From assembly GCF_004005865.1 (NCBI RefSeq), contig NZ_SACN01000006.1, positions 62,001-126,000 of the forward strand: DNA of 64,000 nt, read 5' to 3'. A program made the translations under genes and the position numbers. The notes under the pieces are model-generated. The model had not been told where the DNA came from, did not search any database, and worked only from the letters and a program-made list of their open reading frames with translations. Positions 43,733 through 51,741 of the stretch are shown here, piece after piece; the stretch's first letter is position 1, and the number at the start of each line of letters is the position of its first letter. The DNA comes from Sphingomonas crocodyli (GTDB lineage Bacteria; Pseudomonadota; Alphaproteobacteria; Sphingomonadales; Sphingomonadaceae).

Positions 43733-44848
43733 TCACGGCCCTGCGGCTGATGCTCCCGCAGTGGCGCCGGGTGTCGTGTCGCGATAACGGTCCCAATGGC
43801 CCGTAATCTCGTCGACGACCTTGCCGCCGACGATGAAGGCCGCATCCAATGACGGTTGAAGCCCCGAATAGCCGCCCGAATTCTCGGCATTCAGGCTTTC
43901 GGCCGCGCCCAGCCCCGACGCGGGCGACGGCATCGAATAATTGCTGCCGGTGCGCAGCACGAGAACGCGCTGCGGATCGGCCTTGCCCGACTTGGCGAGC
44001 ATCTTGATCGACTGGATGACCCCCGAATCCTCCATCGCGGTCATCGCGAAGCGGGCATTGTCGCCCGCCCAATATTTCGTCCATTTTTCGAAATGGGCGT
44101 TGAGCAAAGCGCCATGCCAGAAGGTCTGGCCGGTGATCTCGTCGCCCTTGATCACCTTGGGCGGCTCCATCGCCTTGGGGAAGCCGGTATAGGTCGCGCG
44201 CATCTTCTGCAGATCGGGCGTGTCGGCCAGCTTCACGTTGGCGGTCAGCGTATAGGCCCAGTCGCGCAGGCCCTTGTTGACCGGGAACAGATTGTAGCTC
44301 GTCTCGGGCGAGCGCGGCATTTCGTACGGCTGGGTGCGGTCGCGCGGCCACTGCCCGGCGGTCCAGCCCTTCGGTGCCTCGCGGACATCGACCGCATAGC
44401 CATAGTCGCTGTCGATCACGTCGCCGATCCAGGCGGCCGACCCCAGCGACGCCTCGTTCGGGTTCACGCCCGCAATCGCGGCGATCATCCAATAGGCCTT
44501 GGAAAGATCGAAACGCGGATCGAGGCCCAGCGCCATCGTCGATGCGGCCGCGCGATTGGTGCCGACGCCGGTGGACAGCAGCAGCGCCTGCTTCTTCGCG
44601 TCATAGCGCAGATCGCGGAACCCCATCGGGAAGGCGATCTTGTCGGGCATCACCGTGGCCCAGGCCTGAAACTCACCAGCCTTGTCGCCGGTGTCGGCGC
44701 CGATTTCAAACGCGGTGACGATCACCATGCGAATCGGAAGCGGCGCGGCAGGCTCGGCCGCCTGCGCCGGAGCGATCCATGCAAATGACAGCGCGGCAGC
44801 CGCCAGCAGTTGACGGCGCACGATATTGCGCTGCGAAACCTTTTCCAT
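43733..44848 (-). CDS. NUP-family exported protein (annotated purine nucleoside permease)
   Basis: A 371-residue protein of the NUP family, named after a fungal purine nucleoside permease. It has a signal peptide (residues 1-30, ending AQAAE) but no row of membrane helices, so a transporter role is doubtful. The fold of the family resembles nucleoside phosphorylases (LLSTGVGTNRAAAST, IAGVNPNEASLGSAAWIGDVI, FAMTAMEDSGVIQS). A periplasmic nucleoside-binding or nucleoside-splitting role is a fair inference. The ATG at 44848 has AGGGGG upstream. It lies divergent from a TetR regulator and upstream of the Oar-like receptor. Confidence 0.82.
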   Translation of the reverse strand: MEKVSQRNIVRRQLLAAAALSFAWIAPAQAAEPAAPLPIRMVIVTAFEIGADTGDKAGEFQAWATVMPDKIAFPMGFRDLRYDAKKQALLLSTGVGTNRAAASTMALGLDPRFDLSKAYWMIAAIAGVNPNEASLGSAAWIGDVIDSDYGYAVDVREAPKGWTAGQWPRDRTQPYEMPRSPETSYNLFPVNKGLRDWAYTLTANVKLADTPDLQKMRATYTGFPKAMEPPKVIKGDEITGQTFWHGALLNAHFEKWTKYWAGDNARFAMTAMEDSGVIQSIKMLAKSGKADPQRVLVLRTGSNYSMPSPASGLGAAESLNAENSGGYSGLQPSLDAAFIVGGKVVDEITGHWDRYRDTTPGATAGASAAGP

Positions 44849-44905
44849 TGGGCCCCCTTGTTCCCCCGCGGGCGGCCTCTCCCCTACACCCGTCATGCGC
44901 GGGTT

Positions 44906-44939
44906 GGATCGATCCTAACACAAGTGTGACCGTCCGCAA
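44906..44939 (-). promoter_or_regulatory. Candidate promoter of the NUP gene with small palindrome
   Basis: On the minus strand, TTGCGG (44939-44934) and TAGGAT (44917-44912) are 16 bases apart. The -10 element runs into the 10-base palindrome GGATCGATCC (44906-44915), and CACA-N2-TGTG lies in the spacer. The site is in the divergent region with the TetR gene and could be its operator. Confidence 0.35.
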
Positions 44940-44975
44940 GACGAGGTAACAGGATTCTTACTTACGGTTGCCGCA

Positions 44976-45659
44976 ATGCAACATTATAGTGTTCGTAACG
45001 GGGGTGGCGTTATCGCGGGTGCACAAACTCAGGCGGGGGAACCGCGCAAGCGCGACGCCGATCGCACGCGCGCCGCAATATTGCGTGCGGCCACGCGCGA
45101 ATTCGGCACGCACGGCTTTTCGGGCGGACGCACCGAACGGATCGCCGCCGCCGCCCGCTGCAACATCCGCCTGCTCTACCACCATTTCGGCAACAAGCAG
45201 GCGCTCTACCTCGCCGTGATCGAATCGGCCTATGCCGATCTGCGCGCGCAGGAGGCCGAACTCGCCTTCGACCTTTCCGATCCGCTGGGCAGCGTGGAGG
45301 CGCTGTTGCGCTTCACCTTCGGCTATTTCGAAAAGAACCCGCTGCTCGAAGGGCTGATCCGATCCGAAAACATGATGCAGGGCCGCTTCCTGCGCCAGTC
45401 GCAGAGCGTGCCTGAAGCGGCGGGGCGGCTGAAGGAACGGCTCGCCGCGATCATCGCGGCCGGCGAGGCGAAGGGCGTGATGCGCCCCGGCATCGATCCG
45501 GTGCAGCTTTACGTCACGATCACCGCACTCAGCCGCTTCCACCTGGCCAACAGCTATACGTTGTCCAACGTGCTGGGCGCCGATCTGCGCAGCGCCGCCT
45601 GGCGCGCCGCCTGGCTGACCCACAGCATCGATCTGCTGCGGGCGTGGGTGAAGCCTTAG
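44976..45659 (+). CDS. TetR/AcrR-family regulator, probably of purine genes
   Basis: A 227-residue TetR protein. The helix-turn-helix covers residues about 30-80 (AAILRAATREFGTHGFSGG..RIAAAARCNIRLLYHHFGNKQALY). The C-terminal part resembles the RutR-like group, whose members bind nucleobases. It is divergent from the NUP/receptor genes, and its stop overlaps the convergent phosphoribosyltransferase gene by 4 bases. Control of purine uptake and breakdown genes on either side is a reasonable inference from position. Confidence 0.82.
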   Translation: MQHYSVRNGGGVIAGAQTQAGEPRKRDADRTRAAILRAATREFGTHGFSGGRTERIAAAARCNIRLLYHHFGNKQALYLAVIESAYADLRAQEAELAFDLSDPLGSVEALLRFTFGYFEKNPLLEGLIRSENMMQGRFLRQSQSVPEAAGRLKERLAAIIAAGEAKGVMRPGIDPVQLYVTITALSRFHLANSYTLSNVLGADLRSAAWRAAWLTHSIDLLRAWVKP

Positions 45660-46171
45660 GCCAGGCGCTCGGGCACGACTTCCGAATCCTCGACGATCTT
45701 GTCGACCGTCGACACCTTTTCCCACGGGAAGACGAACCAGTCCTTGTTCTGCGACCGATCGATCGTGCGGAAACGATAGTCGACCCGCTCGGCCGAAATC
45801 GTGTTGTCGATCAGCACGCCGAAGCGGATATTTTCCGCCACCGCGCCCGCGGAAGCCAGTTCGGTGCGCAGGTGCGTGATCGTGCCGCCCGAATCGTTGA
45901 TGTCGTCGACGAACAACAGCCGCTCGCCCGTCTGGGTGCGCTTGGCCAGCTTCACCAGCAGCTCGGCGGCGAAATCGGGCACGTTCGACGAATAATCGAC
46001 CGACAGCATCGGGATGTTCGTCGCGTGGCTCAGATAGACCGCCGGGGTCAGCCCGCCGCGGCCCACGCCGATGATGAATGTCGGCTCCCAGCCGCTCTCC
46101 TTCACGCGCGCGGCGACATAGTGGACGGCGGTCAGGAACTCGGCCTGCTCGACGGGGGTGAGGGTCGGCAT
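45656..46171 (-). CDS. Purine phosphoribosyltransferase-like protein
   Basis: A 171-residue type I phosphoribosyltransferase. The PRPP loop is LLFVDDINDSGGTITHL (residues about 86-102), and the first loop is IIGVGRGGLTPAVYLSH. The closest well-known relatives act on hypoxanthine, xanthine or guanine (XGPRT-like). It would recover free bases as nucleotides, in competition with the degradative enzymes encoded upstream. It is the last gene of the minus-strand purine run, 55 bases after the deaminase gene. Confidence 0.85.
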   Translation of the reverse strand: MPTLTPVEQAEFLTAVHYVAARVKESGWEPTFIIGVGRGGLTPAVYLSHATNIPMLSVDYSSNVPDFAAELLVKLAKRTQTGERLLFVDDINDSGGTITHLRTELASAGAVAENIRFGVLIDNTISAERVDYRFRTIDRSQNKDWFVFPWEKVSTVDKIVEDSEVVPERLA

Positions 46172-46226
46172 CAGATTCTCCGGGGCGCGAAGGAAGCGCG
46201 GCTTATGCGCAGGGAAAGCCCGTCGA

Positions 46227-47246
46227 TCAAGCGCCCTTCGCGGTCACATAATCATCCAGCTTCGCCAGATGCGCCGCCACTTCGGCATCGGACAGGAAGG
46301 ATCCGAGGAAGCTGTTGCGGGCAAGCCGCGCAAAGTCCTTCGCGTCGAGCCGCCCGGCGGGGATCAGCGCGCGATAATTGTCGTTCACATAGCCGCCGAA
46401 ATAGGCGGGATCGTCCGAATTGATCGTCGCACGCAGCCCGGCGCGCAGCATCCGCTCGATCGGGTGCGCATCGATATCGTTCACCACGCACAGCTTCAGG
46501 TTGGACAGCGGGCAGACCGTCAGCGTCATGCCGCTGCGCGACAGCTTCGCGGTCAGCGCGGCGTCGTCGAGGCTGCGATTGCCATGATCGAGCCGATCGA
46601 TGTGGAGCAGATCGAGCGCCTCGTGAACATAGTCCGCCGGCCCCTCCTCGCCTGCGTGGGCAACGCGGAGCAGCCCCATCTCGCCCGCGCGGGCAAAGAC
46701 GCGCTCGAACTTCGACGGCGGATGGCCAAGCTCCGAACTGTCGAGCCCGACGCCCGCGATCCGATCGAGCCACGGCTCGGCCGCCTTGAGCGTCGCGAAC
46801 GCCGCTTCCTCGTCGAGATGGCGCAGGAAACACAGGATCAGCTTCGACGTCAGGCCATGCTTCGCCTGCGCCGAGGCCATCCCCGCCAGCAGCCCGTCGA
46901 TCACCACATCGATCGGAATGCCACGATCGGTATGCGTCTGCGGATCAAAGAAGATTTCGGCGTGGCGGACATTGTCGGCCGCCGCGCGATCGAAATAGGC
47001 GGTCGCGAGATCGCAGAAATCCCATTCGGTGCGCAGCACGTTCGCGCCCGCATAATAGATGTCGAGAAAGTCCTGCAGGTTCGAGAATTCGTAGGCCGCC
47101 CGCACTTCTTCGACCGACTTGAACGGGATCTCGACCTTGTTGCGCTCGGCCAGCGCGAACATCATTTCGGGCTCCAGCGAGCCTTCGATGTGGAGGTGCA
47201 GTTCGGCCTTGGGCAGGCCGGAGACGAAGGCGTTCAGGTCGGTCAT
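46227..47246 (-). CDS. add: Adenine/adenosine deaminase
   Basis: A 339-residue member of the adenosine/AMP deaminase family. Metal ligands are His17 and His19 in ELHLHIEGS, the later His in RVAHAGEEG, and the Asp pair in INSDDPAYFGGY. LDHGNRSLDD holds another conserved His. The SDDPAYFGGY form with following NDNY is more typical of adenine deaminases of this fold than of true adenosine deaminases, so adenine to hypoxanthine is the likelier reaction. The ATG overlaps the guaD stop by 4 bases. The enzyme is cytosolic. Confidence 0.9.
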   Translation of the reverse strand: MTDLNAFVSGLPKAELHLHIEGSLEPEMMFALAERNKVEIPFKSVEEVRAAYEFSNLQDFLDIYYAGANVLRTEWDFCDLATAYFDRAAADNVRHAEIFFDPQTHTDRGIPIDVVIDGLLAGMASAQAKHGLTSKLILCFLRHLDEEAAFATLKAAEPWLDRIAGVGLDSSELGHPPSKFERVFARAGEMGLLRVAHAGEEGPADYVHEALDLLHIDRLDHGNRSLDDAALTAKLSRSGMTLTVCPLSNLKLCVVNDIDAHPIERMLRAGLRATINSDDPAYFGGYVNDNYRALIPAGRLDAKDFARLARNSFLGSFLSDAEVAAHLAKLDDYVTAKGA

Positions 47247-48532
47247 ATACGATCCCGTTGGTGGGCAAGTTTGCCCGCCAGATAGGTGAAGGCGACCGCG
47301 CGGTCATCCCCCAGGATCTGCAATGCGAACAATCGGTCGTGCAGATCCGCCCCCGCTGTCCGCCGCGCGAGCAACGGCGTCGCGCACGGATCGAGCACCG
47401 CAAAGTCCGCCTCCTGCCCGACTTTCAGCGCGCCGACGCGATCGGCGATGCCGAGCGCCCTCGCCCCGCCGACGGTCGCGAGGTGGAGCGCGCGGAATGG
47501 ATCGAGGCTCACCCCGCGCATCTGGCAGACCTTGTATGCCTCCCCCAGCGTATGCAGCAGCGAGAAGCTGGTCCCCGCCCCGATATCGGTGCCGATCCCG
47601 ACGCCGACGCCATGCGCGCACGCTTTCTCCAGGTCGAACAGCCCCGATCCCAGGAACAGGTTCGACGTCGGGCAGAAGGCGGCATGCGCGCCCTTCGCCA
47701 CCATGCGCGCGAAGGCGTCGTCGTCCATCTGGATGCAGTGCGCGAACACCGATCGATCGCCGACCAGCCCGAAGCGGTCATAGGCGTCGAGATAGTCTTT
47801 TGCGGTCGTGAAACGCGCCGCGACCGCCGCCACCTCGCCCAGATTTTCGGCGAGATGCGTATGCATCAGCACATCGGGATGCGCCGCGACCATCTCGCCC
47901 GCGCTCACCAATTGTGCGTCGGTCGATGTGAGCGCGAAACGCGGCGTCACCGCGTAACGCAGCCGCCCGCGCCCGCGCCATTTGGCGATCAGCGCCTCGC
48001 TGTCGGCGCGCCCGGTCTCCACCGTATCGCGCAGCCCATCGGGGGCGCCCTGGTCCATCAGCACCTTGCCCGACACAATCCGCATGTCGCGGGTCAGCGC
48101 GGCTTCGAACAGGGCATCGACCGATTCCGGATGCACGGTCGCATAGACCAGCGCGCTGGTCGTGCCGTTCCTCAACAGTTCGTCGAGGAAGAAGCCCGCA
48201 ATCGCATCGGCATGATCGCGATCGGCGAAAGCGGTTTCGGCCGGGAAGATATGCCGATCGAGCCAGTCCAGCAGTTGCGCCCCATGCGCCGCGATCCGCT
48301 CGGTCTGCGGATAATGGACATGCGCGTCGACGAAGCCGGGCACGATCGTCTTGCCCGGAAAATGGGTAACGCCCGCCTCGGCGAACCGCCCCGCCAGATC
48401 GGCATGATCGCCGACCGCAACGACGATCCCGTTCTCGACCACCAGCAGCCCATCGGCATGATGGACGATCGGCGCACCGCTCCTCGGATCGTCCGGGACG
48501 GCCAGAATTTCGGCGCGAAACGCCTCGATCAC
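47243..48532 (-). CDS. guaD: Guanine deaminase
   Basis: A 429-residue amidohydrolase that converts guanine to xanthine. The metal motif is PGFVDAHVHYPQ (His71, His73). HTHLAEN, FAHCIQMDD and CPTSNLFLGSGLFD are the usual substrate and metal segments, and GIGTDIGAGTSFSLLHT carries the last Asp. The start is a GTG at 48532; its only purine-rich stretch, GGGGGTGACGAAAA, belongs to palindromic repeat A3, which ends right before the start. It is followed by the adenine deaminase gene with an overlap. Confidence 0.95.
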   Translation of the reverse strand: MIEAFRAEILAVPDDPRSGAPIVHHADGLLVVENGIVVAVGDHADLAGRFAEAGVTHFPGKTIVPGFVDAHVHYPQTERIAAHGAQLLDWLDRHIFPAETAFADRDHADAIAGFFLDELLRNGTTSALVYATVHPESVDALFEAALTRDMRIVSGKVLMDQGAPDGLRDTVETGRADSEALIAKWRGRGRLRYAVTPRFALTSTDAQLVSAGEMVAAHPDVLMHTHLAENLGEVAAVAARFTTAKDYLDAYDRFGLVGDRSVFAHCIQMDDDAFARMVAKGAHAAFCPTSNLFLGSGLFDLEKACAHGVGVGIGTDIGAGTSFSLLHTLGEAYKVCQMRGVSLDPFRALHLATVGGARALGIADRVGALKVGQEADFAVLDPCATPLLARRTAGADLHDRLFALQILGDDRAVAFTYLAGKLAHQRDRI

Positions 48533-48537
48533 TTTTC

Positions 48538-48619
48538 GTCACCCCCGCGCAGGCGGGGGCCTATCCAAAGTTTTCCCGTGTGCCAACACTGGATGGGTTC
48601 CCGCCTGCGCGGGAAAGAC
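48538..48619. repeat. Palindromic repeat, GTCACCCCCGCG variant (copy A3), before guaD
   Basis: A left arm starting GTCACCCCCGCGCAGGCGGG and an imperfect right arm ending CGCGGGAAAGAC surround a 22-base loop. It fills the gap between uraH and guaD, and its edge lies 6 bases from the guaD start codon. The variant is shared with copy A4 inside hpxY. Confidence 0.87.
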
Positions 48620-48642
48620 AGCTTGTGGAGAGGAACCGGCAC

Positions 48643-48978
48643 TCAACTCCCCCGATACGTCGAATAGCCGAAGGGCGAGACGAGCAGCGGCACATGATAA
48701 TGCGCTTGTGGCTCGGCCACCGCGAAGTCGATCGTCACCCGATCGATGAACGGCGGTTCGGGCAGGACATGGCCCATCGTCCGGAAATAATCGGCGACCG
48801 CAAAGGTCAGGCTGTAATGCCCGACCTCGAGCGGCCGATCGCCGAGCAGGCCGGGGCAGCGCCCGTCCTCATTGGTCACGCCTTCGAACCACGCCGCGCC
48901 TTCATGCAGCAGCGTGATCGCGACGCCGCGCGCGGGAACGCCGTTGGTCGTGTCGAGAACATGGGTCGAAAGCCCCAT
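48643..48978 (-). CDS. uraH: 5-hydroxyisourate hydrolase (transthyretin-like)
   Basis: A 111-residue enzyme that hydrolyses 5-hydroxyisourate, the first product of urate oxidation, to OHCU. It begins with the typical LSTHVLDTTNGVPARGV and ends with the family hallmark YRGS. Active-site His and Arg residues are at STHVLD and the TNEDGRC segment. I chose the ATG at 48978, which shares one base with the flavoprotein stop (TGATG), over the ATG 15 bases earlier. Its presence strongly implies a urate-oxidising enzyme upstream in the pathway. Confidence 0.95.
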   Translation of the reverse strand: MGLSTHVLDTTNGVPARGVAITLLHEGAAWFEGVTNEDGRCPGLLGDRPLEVGHYSLTFAVADYFRTMGHVLPEPPFIDRVTIDFAVAEPQAHYHVPLLVSPFGYSTYRGS

Positions 48979-50360
48979 CAGCGCGGCTCCCATACGGAGA
49001 CGAATTCCGGCTCGTCATAGGCGAGGTAATCGGTCAACGCGCCCTCCTGATCGTCGAGGAACAGCTGGTTCGCGACCCCCTCGACCAGCCGGGGGATCGC
49101 ATATTTCAGGCCCGACAACGCCGAGGCCGACAACCCCAGGCTGATCAGCCCCGAATAGTTGAACGCGAACAGGCCGTGCAGGTTCGGACTTCCCTGCAAC
49201 TGGAAACCCGGCCCCAGATAGGGATGATCGTCGATCAGCGGGTTCGCCAGATCGGCCGGCGCCGCATAGCGATCGCGCCACCGCACGATATCGTCGGCCA
49301 GCAAAGCGAGTTCGGGGCGCAACCTGGGATCGGTGATCAGCCCGGTCGACAGGATCAGGAAATCGAAGCCGTGGAACCCTTCCGGCGTCTCGACCACCAC
49401 TTCGCCATCCGCCTCGCGCACTGAAAGCCACGGCGCGCCCAGATGCAGGCGGAAGCCCGGCCACGCCGCGGCGCGTTGGAACGTATCGTTGGTCGGCGGC
49501 TGGTTGCGCGCGAAGAAGCTCGCCATCACGCGGTACTTCGCGGCATCGTCGAGCGCGGCAAACCGCCCCGTCATCCCCCAACGCTCCATGAAGCGGATCG
49601 GATTGACCTGCGGCAACACCTTGCGCCGCACGAACACATGCGCCTCGGCCACGCCCTCGCCCAGCGCATGCTGGGCATTGTCGAAGCTCGACGCCCCCGC
49701 ACCGAGAATCGCGATCCGCTTGCCCTTGAGCTTTGCGAAGTCGATCACCTCGGATGTATGCGCATAACGATCGCGCGGCAGATGCTTGACCAGATCGGGC
49801 GTGTGCCACTCGCCGCCGCCCTGAATGCCGGTGGCGAGGATCACCTTGCGCGCCGCGATCGTCCGCGCGCCGCCCGGCCCCTCGACGCTCAGCCGCCAAT
49901 GCCCGTCCGATCCGCGATCGAGCAGGGTCAGCTTCGTCTCATTCTCGACCGGCAGCGACAGGACCCCGCGATACCAGCGCAGATAATCCATCCAGTCGCG
50001 GCGCGGAATCTTGTCGATCGCCGCCCAGCCCTCGGCGCCGTGCTGCGCCTCCCAGAAGCTGCGGAAGGTGAGCGAGGGGACGCCCAGATCGATCGACGTG
50101 ATCTCCTTGGGCGTGCGCAATGTCACCATGCGGGCATAGGTATCCCACGGCCCCTCATAGCCCGCCGGATTTTCGTCGATAATCAGGATGTTCGACACGC
50201 GCTCGCGGATCAGCCCGAACGCCGCGCCCAGCCCCGATTGCCCGCCGCCGACGATCACGACGTCATAGACGCCCGGCGTCTCGCGCACCCATGTCGGCTT
50301 CCCCACCTCGATCTTGGCAAGATCGGCCGCGACCTGCGCGTTGAGGGCTTCGAGCGTCAT
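48978..50360 (-). CDS. FAD/NAD(P)H-dependent monooxygenase, candidate urate hydroxylase
   Basis: A 460-residue flavoprotein with two dinucleotide-binding motifs: VIVGGGQSGLG for FAD (Gly38-Gly43) and IAILGAGASSFD for NAD(P)H (near 217-226). This layout is that of FMO/Baeyer-Villiger-type class B monooxygenases, unlike single-motif HpxO. It is cytosolic with no membrane segment, unlike PuuD. It sits between uraH and uraD with overlaps of 1 and 4 bases, exactly where a urate-oxidising enzyme is missing. HpyO of Xanthomonas sets a precedent for flavin urate hydroxylases unrelated to HpxO. Whether this is HpyO-like cannot be settled by eye. The activity is inferred from context. Confidence 0.7.
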   Translation of the reverse strand: MTLEALNAQVAADLAKIEVGKPTWVRETPGVYDVVIVGGGQSGLGAAFGLIRERVSNILIIDENPAGYEGPWDTYARMVTLRTPKEITSIDLGVPSLTFRSFWEAQHGAEGWAAIDKIPRRDWMDYLRWYRGVLSLPVENETKLTLLDRGSDGHWRLSVEGPGGARTIAARKVILATGIQGGGEWHTPDLVKHLPRDRYAHTSEVIDFAKLKGKRIAILGAGASSFDNAQHALGEGVAEAHVFVRRKVLPQVNPIRFMERWGMTGRFAALDDAAKYRVMASFFARNQPPTNDTFQRAAAWPGFRLHLGAPWLSVREADGEVVVETPEGFHGFDFLILSTGLITDPRLRPELALLADDIVRWRDRYAAPADLANPLIDDHPYLGPGFQLQGSPNLHGLFAFNYSGLISLGLSASALSGLKYAIPRLVEGVANQLFLDDQEGALTDYLAYDEPEFVSVWEPR

Positions 50361-50860
50361 GCGAGCGCGTCCACCAGCCGCAGGTGGACGATCTTGGCGA
50401 TCTCGCCCCGCGCGGTCGCGATCTCGGCGGGCACATCGTTCGCCGCGCGGTCGTGCATCGCGGTCAATATGCCCTGCTTGGTGGTCGTCCGCACCGCGAT
50501 GATGAAGGGAAAGCCGAAGCGCGTCCGGTAAGCGTCGTTCAACTGATGAAACAGCGCATATTCATCGGGCGACAGCCGATCGAGACCCGCCGATGCCTGC
50601 TCGGCGGTCGAGGCGTCGGTCAGTTCCTTCGCGATCGCCGCCTTGCCCGCCAGTTCGGGATGCGCACGCAGCAGGGCGATCTGCTTCGCCTCGCCCGCTT
50701 CCTCGATCACATCGGCGAACGCCGCCTCCATCGCCCCGACGCTCGCAAAGGGCCGCCGCGCCTCGGCCGCCGCGACGATCCACGGCGAATGTTCGAACAG
50801 GAAATCGAACTTCGCGTTGAAGTCCGCCGCCGACAGCGCATTCACATCGTCGATCGTCAT
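50357..50860 (-). CDS. uraD: OHCU decarboxylase
   Basis: A 167-residue all-helical enzyme that decarboxylates 2-oxo-4-hydroxy-4-carboxy-5-ureidoimidazoline to S-allantoin. The catalytic stretch is RAHPELAGK (His67, Pro68, Glu69), with FGFPFIIAVR and LFHQLNDAYR further on. I set the start at the ATG at 50860, which overlaps the puuE stop by 4 bases, since the longer frame lies inside puuE. It is followed by the flavoprotein gene. Confidence 0.95.
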   Translation of the reverse strand: MTIDDVNALSAADFNAKFDFLFEHSPWIVAAAEARRPFASVGAMEAAFADVIEEAGEAKQIALLRAHPELAGKAAIAKELTDASTAEQASAGLDRLSPDEYALFHQLNDAYRTRFGFPFIIAVRTTTKQGILTAMHDRAANDVPAEIATARGEIAKIVHLRLVDALA

Positions 50861-51741
50861 GCCGGATGCACCTCCAGCCAATGGCGCGCGATATCGATCC
50901 GCCGCGCGATCCACGCGTCCGAATGCGCCAGCACATGATCGAGGAAGCGCCCCACCGCCGCCGCACGCCCCGGCTTGCCCGCGATCCGGCCGTGCAGCCC
51001 GATCGACATCATCCGCCCGCCCTCTTCGTACAGAGCATCGAACGTATCGCGCATGTGGCGGAAGAACTGCTCGCCCTCGGTAAAGCCGTTGAGCGCCACG
51101 ATCTTCATGTCGTTGACGTCGAGCGTATAGGGCACGATCAGCTGCGGCTTGCCGAACCGCCGGTCATAATAAGGCAGATCGTCGGCATAGCTGTCGGCAT
51201 CATAGAGAAAGCCGCCTTCCTCGACGACGAGCCGCGCGGTGTTCGGACTGGTCCGCCCCTGATACCAGCCGAGCGGGCGTTCTCCGGTGAGCTTGGTGTG
51301 CAGCGCGATCGCCTCGGCGATATGGGCGCGCTCCACATCCTCGGGCACCTTCTGATAGTCGATCCACTTGAGCCCGTGGGTCGCGATCTCCCACCCGGCC
51401 GCCTGCATCGCGGCGACGGCCTCCGGATTGCTCTCCATCGCCTTGGCCACGCCGAAGACGGTGACGGGCGCATTGCGCGACATGAACAGCCGATGCAGCC
51501 GCCAGAAGCCTGCGCGGCTGCCATATTCGTACAGGCTTTCCATCGCCATCGCGCGCTCGCCAACATGGCTCGCGGCGCCGACCATTTCGGACAGGAACGC
51601 CTCCGAACCCGCATCGCCGTTGAGGATCGAGTTCTCCGCCCCCTCCTCATAATTGATCACGAACTGCACCGCGATCCGCGCGCCGTTCGGCCATTGCGGA
51701 TCGGGTGGGTTCTGCCCGTAGCCGACGAGGTCGCGCATCAT
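50857..51741 (-). CDS. puuE: Allantoinase of the polysaccharide-deacetylase fold (PuuE)
   Basis: A 294-residue cofactor-independent allantoinase that converts allantoin to allantoate. It begins MRDLVGYGQNPPDPQWPNGARIAVQFVINYEEG, split here by the family's standard pattern, and has EIATHGLKWIDYQ and LGWYQGRTSPNTARLV. These segments are specific to PuuE and absent from the amidohydrolase-type allantoinase AllB. Two tandem ATGs (51741 and 51738) are possible starts; the first has GGAGG upstream at good distance and overlaps the stop of pucG. Confidence 0.94.
   Translation of the reverse strand: MMRDLVGYGQNPPDPQWPNGARIAVQFVINYEEGAENSILNGDAGSEAFLSEMVGAASHVGERAMAMESLYEYGSRAGFWRLHRLFMSRNAPVTVFGVAKAMESNPEAVAAMQAAGWEIATHGLKWIDYQKVPEDVERAHIAEAIALHTKLTGERPLGWYQGRTSPNTARLVVEEGGFLYDADSYADDLPYYDRRFGKPQLIVPYTLDVNDMKIVALNGFTEGEQFFRHMRDTFDALYEEGGRMMSIGLHGRIAGKPGRAAAVGRFLDHVLAHSDAWIARRIDIARHWLEVHPA

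Noticed and set aside
41133..43787. An 884-codon open frame antisense to the Oar-like receptor gene
   Set aside because: It is rich in Arg, Val and Asp with no domain pattern. Long antisense frames are expected opposite GC-rich genes, and the sense strand has a clear signal peptide, plug and barrel.
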